DNA of 64,000 bases from Heterocephalus glaber (lineage: Eukaryota; Chordata; Mammalia; Rodentia; Bathyergidae), in assembly GCF_000247695.1 (NCBI RefSeq), contig NW_004624742.1, forward strand, positions 9,640,024 to 9,704,023, in the 5' to 3' direction. The stretch's first letter is position 1, and each line of letters opens with the position of its first letter. The position numbers were made by a program, and so were the translations under genes. The notes under the pieces are model-generated. The model saw nothing but the letters and a program-made list of their open reading frames with translations. It searched no databases and was not told where the DNA came from. Below are positions 22,487 to 33,039 of this stretch, piece after piece.

Positions 22487-24330
22487 ATGGCCCCAAAAAG
22501 TTAGTAAAGAAGCTAAGGAAAGAAGAGAAGGTAAAGAAAGCAATCACAATCAAAAAGAGGAAGAAAATTATGGAGAAATATGAGAGTGGCATTCATGTGA
22601 CCAATCTCAATAACGTGCACAACATCTCAACAATCACACAGAGAAAAGATTTGTATAAGGAAGCTAGTGTTGCTAAAAGTTTTACTCAAATTAGAAAGTC
22701 AGGATAAACAGTGTTAGCCAAAGTAGAAAGGCTATTAATAGTGTGGGTAAACAAAAGGCAGATGACAGGTTATAGCCTATCTGAATCTATAATTTGTGAA
22801 AAAGCTAGGGTTATGAATGCAGATCTTGTAAAGGATAATCCATCAACAAATAATAATGGTGAAATATTTTGTCCCATTAAGGGGTGGTTTCACAATTTTA
22901 AAGCAAGAACTGGGGTTCATAGCTTAACTAGGCATGGTGAAGCAGCCAGTGCTGATAAAAGAGCTGCTGAAAATTATACACACCACTTTGAAATGCTGAC
23001 ACAGAGAAATGGCTTTTGCTCTCATCAAATTTTCAACTGTGGCCAGGTGTGGTGGCACATGCCTGTAATCCCAGCACTTAGGAGACTCAAGCAGGAGGAT
23101 TGTTGCAAATTTGAGGCCAGCTTGAGCTACATAGTGAGATCAAGGCCAGCTTGAACTCATAACGAGACTCTGTCTCAAAAAAAAAAAACACAAAACACCA
23201 AACTTTCAACTGTATGAAACTGGCCTTTTCTGGAATAAACTGCCCAGAAGAACCTATATTACCCAGGAAGAGAAGAAAATGCCAGGCCACAAGCCTATGA
23301 AGGACAAGCTACCCTATTGCTATGTACCAATGTGAATGGTGACCTCAACATATATCCTGTCTTGGTTTACCACTCTGAGACCTCTAGAGTGTTCAAAAAA
23401 CATAAAATCATGAAGAATAGGCTATAGGTTGTACGGAGATCTAACCCAAAAGCCTGGGTGACAAGAGTACATTTTCTTGAGTGAATCAGGGTGGCTTTCT
23501 GTTATACTGTTAAGAAATATCTAGAGGACAATGGTTTACACTCAAGGCTTTCTTCATCATAAACAATGCTCCTTCTCACTCATGAGATTTGGAAGAATTG
23601 GCTGAAGAATTCCCATGGATCTTAGTCAAGTTCCTCCCACCTAATACAACTCCTTTACTGCAGCCTATGGACCAGCAGGTTATAGCTAACTCTAAGAAGC
23701 TATACACCAAGGAACTGTTCCTGAAGTGCTTCCAGATGGTCTCAGATACAGATTTAACCCTCAAAGAATTCTGGAAGGAACATTACAACAACTTTTCCTG
23801 TGTAGGAATTGAGAAATCCTGGGCCAGTGTCTCTCTAAGGACACTGAAACCTGCCTGGAAAAAAGCGTGGCCTAAAATTATACAGGAGAGAGAATTTGAA
23901 GGCTGTGTAGTTGAGCCTGAGCCTTCAATTGACCCGGTGATTAATGACATTGTCACTCTAGCAGAGTCCATAGGCTTGCAGGTAGACAGTAGTGATGTTG
24001 AGGAACTGATGGAGGAATACTCAGAGGAATTGTCTACAGAGAACTTTAGCAACTTCTGGCTGAGCAACAGAGAATGGCAGCTAAGGAGCTTTCTGAAGAG
24101 AAAAGGGAGTACCAACAATCAGTGCAGTAAAGCTCTTCTGAAATAAAGGAAATCCTGAAGAAATGGACAAAGCTACAAACATTCATAGAGAAGACCCACC
24201 CAGACAGAGAAAAAGACAATCATTGCATTCACTTGCTTAATAACAATGTCATGTCATTCTATAAAACAATATTAAAGGAAACAGACAACCTTAGACCAGT
24301 TTTTACTTCTGAAAAGGTTGAGACCTAGTA
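22487..24330 (+). pseudogene. Tigger transposase pseudogene
   Basis: This would have encoded a cut-and-paste transposase of the pogo/Tigger family. In order it has an N-terminal CENP-B-type HTH (around KKRKKIMEKYESGIHV), a second HTH/Tc5 domain (ERLLIVWVNKRQ then GWFHNFKARTG), and a DDE domain (GHKPMKD region, LEELAEEFPW, TTPLLQPMDQQV). The start area (ATGGCCCCAAAAAG, 22487) is one base out of frame with the downstream protein. There is an in-frame stop at 22705-22707. A B1 SINE interrupts the first catalytic Asp region, with one base lost after it. The second Asp (usual DNAP context) reads NNAPSH and is soon followed by TGA at about 23584. The third Asp, in QPMDQQ near 23670, survives. The longest surviving frame is 23589-24146 (185 codons). 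Non-functional. Confidence 0.92.
23041..23203 (+). mobile_element. B1 SINE inserted in the Tigger
   Basis: A 7SL-derived monomer: GGCCAGGTGTGGTGGCACAT, GCCTGTAATCCCAGCACTT, and GAGACTCTGTCTCAAAA with an A-rich tail. A perfect 10-bp target duplication, tttcaactgt, lies at 23031-23040 and 23204-23213. Inside, a 29-bp unit (from 23113) is repeated from 23142, starting GAGGCCAGCTTGAG and AAGGCCAGCTTGAA; this is the internal duplication that defines rodent B1 elements of the mouse-like type. Confidence 0.93.
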
Positions 24331-24884
24331 AGCCAGAAGCAGGTACAATGGGGCTACAGATTCTCCCAAGGAGAGAAAGAACACCAGAGAGCCAGATTGC
24401 TGATGTTCTTATGGAAGGGGACAACAATATCCTTCCATAAGATATTCCAAATAATATCCACCTTCCATTTCATCCTCCCTTCCCACAAGCCAAAGATGTC
24501 AACTTGAATGGTGAGTACGGTATGAAATTATTGTTTCTGATAAACATTTTATAACTTTTTTGGAGAATACACTAGGAAAACTATTGGAGTTTCTGGTAAA
24601 TTATGCACTTTATACAACCCTTTTTTTATTATGAAAAGGTTAGTTAAGGGGTGTTTGGGGAGGTTCAGAATGCAGTTTGGTTATTTCCATTATTTCTTAT
24701 GGGAAAAGTAATCTTGACTTACATCCAACTTGAGTTACAGCCAGCCCTCAAGAACAAATTGAGTTTGTAAGTCAAGGGTTCTTGACTGTAAAGTCAAAAG
24801 ACTCACATTTCCCAATTTCAAAACTTAATACAAAGCTATCACAATCAAGACAGCATGGCACTATCTTAAGAATAGACACATAAA

Positions 24885-25079
24885 AGCTGGGCATAATGGT
24901 GCATGCATGTGATCCCAGCCCTCCAGGAAGCTGAAGTAGGATGATTCAAACTTTGAGCCCAGACTCAACAACTTTGTGACTTAGTGAAACTCTATCTCAA
25001 AGAAAAAAAAATTTAAAAGGACTGGTGATGTAGCTTAGTGTAAAAGCCCTGTACTCTACCTCCAGTACCCGCCCCCAAA
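24885..25079 (+). mobile_element. B1-ID dimeric SINE inserted in L1
   Basis: The left monomer is B1-like (GCTGGGCATAATGGTGCATG, GTGATCCCAGCCCTCCAGGA, ACTCTATCTCAAAGAAAAA). The right monomer is ID-like from about 25019 (GGACTGGTGATGTAGCTTAG, ending TCCAGTACC). A 17-bp target duplication with one mismatch, starting aagaataga, lies at 24868-24884 and 25080-25096. It splits the L1 ORF2 text. This orientation (B1 first, ID second) is known from several non-murid rodents. Confidence 0.9.
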
Positions 25080-26380
25080 AAGAATAGATACATAAATCAA
25101 TGGAACAGAATTGAAAATACAAAAAAGTACCCTCATATTGGCAACCAATTGATTTCCAACAAGGACGCCAAGGCAATTCAGTGAAGAAAAGCATAGGTTT
25201 TTCAAAAAATTATTCTGAGAAAATTGAATATCCACAAGTAAAAAAATTAACACAAAATAGATCACAGACTTAAAAATAAGAGCTAAAACCTATTCTTTGA
25301 AGAAAACAAAGGTGTACATAAATTTTTAACTTTAATTAAACAATGGATTATCAGATATGATATCAAAAGCACAAGTATCAAAAGAAAAAAGTCTAAATTG
25401 AATTTCAAAATTAATAAAAATTAAAAACATTTTTTCCTCAATGGACTCGACCAAGAAAGTTAAAAGATTACCCACAGAATAGAAGAAAATATTGCAAAAT
25501 AAATTTTTAATCCAGAATATACAAAGAATTCATATAACAATAATAAAAAGCTAAACAATCTACTTAAAAATGAACAAAGACATCAACAGACATATCTTCA
25601 ACAAAGATATGCAATTTGCCAATAAGCATATGAAAAGATACTCAATATCACTAATCATTTGGTTAAATGTAAATCAAAATCATGAGATATCAATTCATAT
25701 CCAATAAGAAGATAATCAAATGATGGATAACAACATCTTTTTCTGAGATAGTGGAAAAATTAGACCTTAAATACATTGCTTGTTAGAATACAAAAAGATG
25801 AAGTCTTTTCGGAAAATAATTTTTATCAGTTCCTCAAGTAATTAAATGTAGAGCAAATATATGTCCCAGTTAGCCCACTTCCAGTTATATGTCAAGAAAT
25901 GTAAAAGTATGTCTGCCCAAAAACTCATACAGGATAGATAGATAAAGTATTTATAAGAACCAAAAGAAATAGAATCCGTCTAAATACTGTTTAAATAATG
26001 AAGAGATAAACACAGCTTAGCATATACAAAGGATGGAATATCATCTAGTCATATAAAAGAAATGTACTGATGCTTACTACAATTAACCTTAAAAATGTTA
26101 GAAAGAGGCCAGATACAAAAGGCTACAGATTGCATGATTCCGTTTATATGAAAAGTACAATCAAATTCATAGAGATAGTAAGTAAACTGGTATTTGCCAG
26201 GGGTGAGCAGGGTGAAGGCATGGGGAGTATGCAGTAGTGGATTCAGGATTTCTTTTGGGAATGATGAAAATGTTCTTGGAATGTGATGATGATTGCAGTT
26301 ATGCGAATATACTAAAAACCAATGAGTTGTGCACTTTTAAAGACAAATATATATGTGAATCATATCTTAATTTAAACATT

Positions 26381-26929
26381 TGCATCAGTGGAGAAGGCTA
26401 AACATATCCAGATGGTAGAGATTTCAATGTTAACTTATCTAGTAGACACTGGTGAGTACCTACTATCTTCCAGTCACTTTACCAAAAACCAGACAGAAGA
26501 GTGACTGATTTCAACTTCAGTGAAGTTGACAAATGTCCAACAATAAAGCAATGATGACTAAGAAAACAGTTGACACAAGCCAAGCTTCATCAGAGACTCT
26601 CAGTGAACACATTTGGCATTTTTGCATGTCTGTCCTCAACACAAAAATTATACAGACTTACCTATGTATGAATGTCAGACTGACTGCGATGTGAAAAGCA
26701 CTCCTGTAGGCAGTTATATAAACAAGGTGATCCTGGAGAAAAACAAATGACTGAACATCAGAGATAATTTTGTAGAGGTGCTGTTGAACTGAATTGATAG
26801 GTGTAGAGTGAGAGCTTATGAAAAATCATTGCAAATTGTGAAGAGTACTGGGATTCCTTTAGTGAAAGAACTTGGAGAGTGATAAGCCAAGAGGACTACT
26901 TGAATGAAATCAGATGTAAGTAATTCTAT
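26381..26929. other. Unique DNA, no gene seen
   Basis: No named repeat or exon was recognised between the L1 3' end and the following MIR. Confidence 0.4.
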
Positions 26930-27170
26930 TTATGATTTAACAGGCATTTACTATTATAATTTAATTCTTATAACAATTCTATGTATAGGTATTATTATTA
27001 ACATTCATTTTACAGAAAGAGAACCCTATGGGTGGGCAAGATAAGCAACTTGGCTAAGGTTAAGTAGAATATACCCAAATCCTCTCAGAAGTGACAGAGT
27101 TGGGATTTTAACCTAGCCAGTCTAGTTTCAAGGATTGTGTTTTAATCACTGTGCTATGACTACTATATAT
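26930..27170 (-). repeat. MIR (antisense), near complete
   Basis: Clear antisense order: CAGGCATTTACTATTATAAT, TAGGTATTATTATTAACATT, CATTTTACAGAAAGAGAACC, AGCAACTTGGCTAAGGTTAA, GTGACAGAGTTGGGATTTTA, CCTAGCCAGTCTAG and TAATCACTGTGCTATGACTA. Confidence 0.85.
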
Positions 27171-28430
27171 AATTAAAGCAACAAAAAACATTAAAAAATG
27201 TGTACTAATGGACTATTATATATTTCTCTGAATGTCAAATTAGAGTTGTGTTACCCTCATCACTATTTTTGCCTTCAACTTTTTCTGGGAGTTTTACAAC
27301 TATTTTTCATGTATCCTAAACTAAATCTCTCACATTTTTTTTTCTATTGTGACTTCTTTTTCCAACAGACCATTGACTTTTCTTTATTTCTTCCATTTAT
27401 AAATATTTTTTTTTGCATGCACCCTAAGTACCTTGACCCTAAGCTTGGTGGTTTTTACTGGACACCTTGTTGAGGAGTTTCCTGCCAGTGGTAGAGAGGG
27501 AACTAAAATATTATGACAAGCTAGATGCTCCCCTTGAAATGTAAGAAAGCACTGTGGGATCAGGGTGAAGAGACTGAGTGAAGAGCCGCAGAAGGGGCAG
27601 CAGAATCTGGCTTACACCATTCTGAAGCTGACCACCCACCAGCTGTGCCCTAAGGTAATATCAGGGTCAGTCTATCCATGGAGGGCTACAATGGCTCTCA
27701 GAAGCCCAGGGCCCCTGGGCAGGAGACCCTGTTTCTCTTCACTCCAAAAAAAATGATGCCTGAGGATAAATCTTTTCATAATATCATCCCAAGACAAGCT
27801 CTAGAAAGGACTAGGTCTATTACCAGATGAGTATAAGTAGCTTTTCACCTAAGTATGTTAATAATTTGCTGCTTTCCAGTTAATATACAGACTTGCCCTT
27901 TTGGGAATGTTTCATTGTCAAGAGCTCATCTCATACTAATCACGTTCTTCTTTCCTCCTACCCAAACCAGTTGTCACTGTTGTCATCTGTTACTTTACCA
28001 GATGCATATTCCGTTGTTCTAATCTGTCTTCACAAGTCAGTTCTTTCAGACCAATGATCAATTGTTTGCATATTTTTGAACTCCCACTAATTTATCTTTA
28101 TCAGGTAGGTATGAAAGTGTTTGGGAATAAAGGTGGAAGTTGAGGTGTGATGTCACTATGCCACTAGTCTGACTTGTCCTGTGATGACGCCCACATTGTG
28201 TAACAGGAATGGCTTAAAAGGAAAGGGAAGGAATAGGAAACCTTTGATGTACTAAGTTCATTCTGATTTAAAAGCTATTCATACAATCAGTGTGAAAAGT
28301 CAATGTGATATACAGTGCATTACACACCTAAGTTCTACCAATGAAAGAGACAATTATTTCATTTAATGTTTTACTCTGTTCTTACTACAAAAGTAACCCA
28401 GATACACTACTAAATATTCACATGGTATAG
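27171..28430. other. Unique DNA, no gene seen
   Basis: The 27430-27740 part is more GC-rich and includes GAGGGCTACAATGGCTCTCA and GCCCAGGGCCCCTGGGC. It is open for about 60 codons, but I recognise no protein family and no splice signals. The last phrase is a near-perfect palindrome centred at about 27711. Confidence 0.4.
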
Positions 28431-28434
28431 AAGC

Positions 28435-28725
28435 ACTAAACAAACCCAGGTTTTGCCCTCTTCCTTCCATATGGAACAGTTTGGTATATATCTTCCATAC
28501 CTTTTCCATGTATTTATAAATTTTCAGCAACTGGGATTATATCACCCACAGAATTTATCGCGTAACTCTCTTCACCTAACACTAAGTCTTAAAGACTTCC
28601 AAATATGTCACTATAAATAGGTGCTCCTTAGACTTTCTAGCAACTATATATTTTTCCATTCTATGGACCCACTATAATTTATGACCTTAGGTGACTTGTT
28701 TTCCTTTGAAGATACATTGTGGTGA
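28435..28725 (-). repeat. Old L1 3'-region fragment (antisense)
   Basis: The plus strand carries reverse-complement L1M ORF2-end phrases: TATTTTTCCATTCTATGGAC, CCACTATAATTTATGACC, and an upstream AACTCTCTTCACCTAACACT. The antisense-L1 order is recognisable but strongly diverged; limits are approximate. Confidence 0.5.
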
Positions 28726-29377
28726 AAGAACTGACACTTCTAGTTAGAATCATTTGACTTTTTATTTTCTTTGCATTATTATTGTAACCACTAAGATCAA
28801 ATTGCCCTATTCTTTTTTCCAATCTTGATCCTTCTCCATCATGAGTTAGTTTTTTGAGCTGCTTAGCTTTCCTTCAATGTTGGATAACTTTTATAAGTGA
28901 TTTACTACTAATTAGTATAGGAAGATGGTATAAAATTCTTTTTAGATTTGTAAGCATCCATTTCCCAACAGCCTTATTGCTTAAGAGAGAAGATGGATCT
29001 TGGATTATTGGATAAGGAGTGTTAGGGATTGGAAGCCATTGAATGCTGCAGTTACCTAAATAAGGAGTACTTACCCTGAGGCTGGAGAGTCCAATGCACT
29101 TATTTAATTCCTACTCACACCTGGCTCGTCTTCTCTCACTCACACATGGTGTCTGACGTGAAAGTCAATTGAACATCAAGCTTCATTGTATTTGGCTCTT
29201 GCACCTCCAACATACATTCTTTGCATTTCCCAACCCCAAGGAGATCATGTATCATATAGTGTTTTATTCTTCCCCTTCATCTTGGTGTCAGTAAGAAAGC
29301 CACTGCCCTCTGTGCTTTCAGCAGCAGAGAAAGTGAGGAAGGGGAGATACCATTTGGTCAGTTATTCTGAGCCCTTC

Positions 29378-29921
29378 TATATTAGTAAGGGTTCTCCAGA
29401 GAGATAGAACCAATAGGTATGTACATGTGAGAAGGGACTATTTCTCAGGATTGACTCATACATTTATGATGGCTGAGATGTCATATGCAAGCCAGAGACG
29501 CTGTTATGACAGTTGTATGGCTTAGTCAATGTCGAAAGGCCTCAGAACCAGGGAGATGGTGTAACTCTCAGAGGCCAAATGCCTGAGAACCCATGCAGGG
29601 GCCACTGGTATAAAAAAGTCAAAGGCTGGAGAGCCTGGACCACTGAAGTTCAGGACAGAAAGTGAGTGTGTCCCAGCTCTGAGATGGGAAGGGCTTGGAG
29701 GAAGGAGCTCAAGTCACCTTTGTCCGTACTTGTTCTCTGTGGGCCCTGGCTTGCCAGGTGGTTCCCACCTCCACTGAGGGTAGACCTTCCCCACCTAGCT
29801 TACTCGAGCCCCCAGCTAACTTCCTCTGGAGACTCCCTCAGTCACATGCGAAATGATGATTCACTAGGCTCCTACATATTCCTTCATCCAGTCAAGTTGA
29901 CACCTAAAATTAAACCTCACA
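29378..29921. mobile_element. Solitary LTR-like element, family name uncertain
   Basis: It begins TATATTAGTAAGGGTTCTCC, AGAGAGATAGAACCAATAGG, and ends CAGTCAAGTTGACACC then AAACCTCACA. This end pair is familiar from a common mammalian LTR that starts with the same AGGGTTCTCCAGAG phrase, but I cannot name its family with certainty. A perfect 5-bp direct repeat, ccttc, flanks it (29373-29377 and 29922-29926), which fits an ERVL-class LTR. The 5' dinucleotide is TA instead of the usual TG. No internal genes are present. Confidence 0.65.
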
Positions 29922-30421
29922 CCTTCTTTGAATCAATTCTTTTAATGTTTACTGCGGTCCTGTTCACCTATTCTTGAAACTTATGACCCTATTCTTGACA
30001 TTTCTGCAGATGGAAAGAACCACTCTTACCTACTGTATTTCAAGTTGGGAATTTCCCTGATGAGTTTTCCTGATTAATCCAACACTATCTGCTTTCTAAC
30101 ATCCAAGTTTCCAAGACCTTTCTTTTTGTGGTTTTACTAGCACTACTGGGCATTATATTTGTACAGACAGTTCTCTGGGTTTCTCGTATATAGATTCAAC
30201 TTTTCAAAGATGGGAAATATCTAAACAGGAAGATATTTCATCTGTAGTGAATATATAGACTTTTTTCTTTACATAGTATTTATATTGTATTAGGTATTAT
30301 AAGTAATCTAGAGATGACTTATAATACATAAGAGGATGTGTCCAAGTTCTACACAAATACTATGCCATTTTGTATATAAGGGCCTTGAGCCTCTACAGTT
30401 TTTGGTATTAAGAAGGTCCTG

Positions 30422-31107
30422 ACACAATCACTATGGAAATCAGTGTGGTGATTCCTCAAAAAACTAAAAATAGAAATTCCATTTGACTCATATATCCCCC
30501 TTCTAGGTGTCATCCACAAAGAGTTAAAGACATCATATTACGGGGTCACATGCATATCCATGTTTATAGCAACACAATTTGTAATAGCTGAATCTTGAAA
30601 ATGACCCGTGTGTCCATCAACAGATGAACAGATAAGGAAAACATGGCATTTGTACGCAATGGAGTGCTACTCTGCCATGAGGAAAGATTAAGTTGAGGCA
30701 TTTGTAGGTAAATGGATGAGACCATAATATTAAGTGAAATAAGTCAGGCACATCACGTGATTTCTCTTATCTGAGAAACTCAACATATATATCAACAGAG
30801 AATATAGATAAATAGGAATTAGGGAGATCTTTCTCAAATGAATGGGGAACAAGAGATAGAGGGAAAGGGGAGGGAAAAGGGATAAAAAAAAGAATTGAAG
30901 GGAAAATGACGAAATTAGAGCTTTTTAAAATGGAAAGAGGATCAAGAGTTGGAAGGATCAGGGAGGGAGAGGAAGGGGATAAAAACAACAGGAAAAAGAA
31001 TCAGATGTATTATGTACATGTACCACCTCCCCAGGATAATTGTACTTATTATGTACTGCATACTGTATACTAATAAAAAAATAAAATAAATGAACCTACT
31101 TAAAAAA
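30422..31107 (+). mobile_element. 5'-truncated L1 with 3' UTR and A-tail
   Basis: It starts inside ORF2 (CACTATGGAAATCAGTGTGG, then ACCCGTGTGTCCATCAACAG), passes ORF2 C-terminus text (AGTGAAATAAGTCAGGCACA), and has a purine-rich 3' UTR and a 3' A-rich tail (AATAAAAAAATAAAATAAAT). Candidate flanking duplications aagaaggtcctg (30410-30421) and aagaaacctcctg (31108-31120) match imperfectly. It is the same family as the L1 at 40.4-45.7 kb and the fragment at the right edge. Confidence 0.85.
30826..30990 (+). repeat. Polypurine 3' UTR of L1
   Basis: Long A/G-rich runs such as GAGGGAAAGGGGAGGGAAAA and GGGAGGGAGAGGAAGGGGAT. G-rich polypurine tracts are a known feature of mammalian L1 3' UTRs and can form quadruplexes. 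Confidence 0.75.
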
Positions 31108-31156
31108 AAGAAACCTCCTGGAAGGACTCCCTTGTGGATAAAGAGTGATGGCTCGA

Positions 31157-31159
<3 letters not shown>

Positions 31160-31192
<33 letters not shown>
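31160..31192. repeat. (AC)n microsatellite
   Basis: An uninterrupted AC run of 33 bp starting just after GGCTCGACAA. It lies about 50 bp downstream of the L1 A-tail. Confidence 0.95.
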
Positions 31193-31194
<2 letters not shown>

Positions 31195-31765
31195 TACATG
31201 CATTGATATATATAAGAAGAACCACAAGAAGGAAGGAAAGCAGAGTTGAATACTAAGTCTGCCATTTTGAACTAGGATCCTATAAGAAAAACTCCTTGGA
31301 GGAAGACTTTATTGGTGCTGCAGTAAAAAATGTTACATTATAATGCTGTGCATTTTCTGTGCTATCCTATTTTCTGTCTATTCTTACATCAAACCATTAA
31401 ACTGATTTTTATACCTTTATTCTATGCTTTCATATGTACTGGTACAAACGCACTGCATTCTTGTTGTTTTACTAACTAGTGGTCTTTTTCTTCTTCTAGA
31501 TGACCTTGATGCAGTTTTTTATTGATGCAATTTTATTAACTCTGAGTGCATGTGTAAGTTTTTCACATTATTATATAACAAATAATCTTATTTCAGATTA
31601 TGTATATTTTAAGTTAATAGGATAGATTTCTAAAAGATGAAAGTATTTCAAAAATTTAAAAAAATGTAGTCCTGAGATTTCATTATAAGAAGGAGTATAG
31701 GATATACTAATGTTTTTCAAACTTATAAATGGTATAAAATTTGTACTCTATTTAAATACAGATGT
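31193..31765. other. AT-rich DNA without a recognised feature
   Basis: Possibly more old L1-derived DNA, but no phrase is specific enough to call. No exon was seen. Confidence 0.35.
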
Positions 31766-31769
31766 AAAT

Positions 31770-32290
31770 TTTATTAAAATGACAGTTTCAATATTAAATC
31801 TTCTTATCCAGAAATAGGATGAATCATTTCATGAATTCAAGGATTCTCTTGTGTCACTTAGTAAAATTTTATATTTTGGGGTATTTTTGGTAGACCCTAC
31901 ATTTATCTTGTTAAGCTTATTTCTTGATATTTTGTATTTCCATTTCCAGTGAAGAATTAGGTAGTGACTTTACATAATTTCTAACTTATTTTTATTGAAC
32001 TATATAGAAATGATTCTTTTGTATATGTATTTTTGATAGCCAAATTTCAAAAAAGCTCATATTAATTGGGTAATGTTTCACTAATTCTTTTGCATTTTTT
32101 AGGTAAGAACTTTTAGGCTAAGTTTTCTATTTCAATATTCACCTCTTTCATTCCTTTCTTTTGCTTTACTTTTCACAGAGCCTATTTCTAGTCATAATGT
32201 TTTCATCCTTGCCTTATTCTTTCATCAAGGATAATGGCTTTATTCCTTAACTTAATGGCTTTATTAAGCAAGACATTGGCCAGAGGGTTT
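31770..32290 (-). repeat. Old L1 ORF2 fragment (antisense)
   Basis: The plus strand reads like reverse-complement L1 RT: CAATATTAAATCTTCTTATC, TTGTTAAGCTTATTTCTTGA and later CATCCTTGCCTTATTCTTTC. The order follows antisense ORF2. Divergence is high. Confidence 0.6.
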
Positions 32291-32744
32291 TTTTCGTTTG
32301 GTTAGTTTTATTTTTTAAATAGCCCTCTTCTAACAAAACTGATAAAAATTATAGTTGAGCAAGAAATAAAATAGAAATCTTTGATAAATTCAATAAAATT
32401 GCAATAAAAAACCAATGAAAATGTGATTCTGAAATTCTCGAAAGTATTCAAAACATTTATAAAAGAACAATAAGAAAGAACTCCTGACTGATAATAAATA
32501 CATCTATAAAACATAATAAGAAATATAGTTACAAAATTAAGATAGGGTTTTCATTCATTTACCTGACATTTCCTGATGATAAGTTGGTAGTTAGTGAATA
32601 AAATTATGATAGTAGTTAAATTTGTGTTTAAAATAAACAATGAATAATCTTTTAGAAAATTATGTTCCTTGCAATTTTTGGGACACAGCCTTATGAAAAA
32701 ATGACTAGATATCTGAAATGTAAGTTCTATATTTTATAGGTACC

Positions 32745-32860
32745 TCAACTAACTACTTGCTATATGTCACTTGGGTATAGTAACAGAGAGATAGGCAAAG
32801 TCTGCCCTCATAGAACTCTCAGATATAACAAAAATAAATCAATGATATATGCCTTAAAAA
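32745..32860 (-). repeat. LINE2-like fragment (antisense)
   Basis: ACTACTTGCTATATGTCACT, then GTATAGTAACAGAGAGATAG, then GTCTGCCCTCATAGAACTCT resembles the antisense L2 3' region (the known phrase on gross increase of variable and CCTGCCCTCATGGAGCTT). Moderate similarity. Confidence 0.5.
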
Positions 32861-33039
32861 CAAATCTGAGTGCATTTGCGTTACTAGTTTATAATGAAGA
32901 TAGTATTTCAAGTTAGTGTGAGAGCAGATAAATTGTAAAAATAACACTGAAAGTTGGCTTCCCATTGTAAAAGAACTAAAAAAGGTAGACTTTTGTACAT
33001 CATACTAGTTTAAATACCTAACAACAAAAAAATAAGTAA

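Larger units (their letters stand above)
22230..24788 (+). mobile_element. Full-length Tigger (pogo/TIGD-type) DNA transposon
   Basis: The element lies between TA dinucleotides (22228-22229 and 24789-24790), the target duplication of Tc1/mariner-pogo elements. The left end reads CAGTGAACTCTTGAGTTCC and the reverse complement of the right end CAGTCAAGAACCCTTGACTT; these are imperfect terminal inverted repeats. Sub-terminal inverted copies are also seen (GGGTTACAGCCAGAATTTTA on the left, TGAGTTACAGCCAGCCCTCA on the right). The interior encodes a decayed transposase. The element splits L1 ORF2 and carries a B1 SINE. Without that SINE and its duplication it is about 2.4 kb, a normal full length. 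Confidence 0.93.
20590..26380 (+). mobile_element. Old L1 LINE, interrupted by Tigger and a B1-ID dimer
   Basis: ORF1-like sequence (GATCTGAATTGGCAGAAGAA, GAATTCATAAACTTAAAGAT) covers about 20590-20760, then the text jumps to ORF2 reverse-transcriptase sequence at about 20770. The endonuclease part is therefore deleted. RT text continues to 22227 (GATACCAAAACCACATAGTC, GATCAAGTGATTTTATCCTAGG). It breaks for the Tigger and resumes at 24791 with ACTCACATTTCCCAATTTCA. ORF2 C-terminal text then runs on past the dimer, and the 3' UTR ends near AAAAACCAATGAGTTGTGCA at about 26311-26335. The RT catalytic FxDD site reads FTYE at about 21746-21757. No A-tail remains. Confidence 0.85.

Noticed and set aside
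23589..24146. 185-codon frame as a domesticated host gene
   Set aside because: It is the C-terminal part of a transposase within intact transposon ends, with upstream stops and a missing N-terminus. No host exon context was seen.
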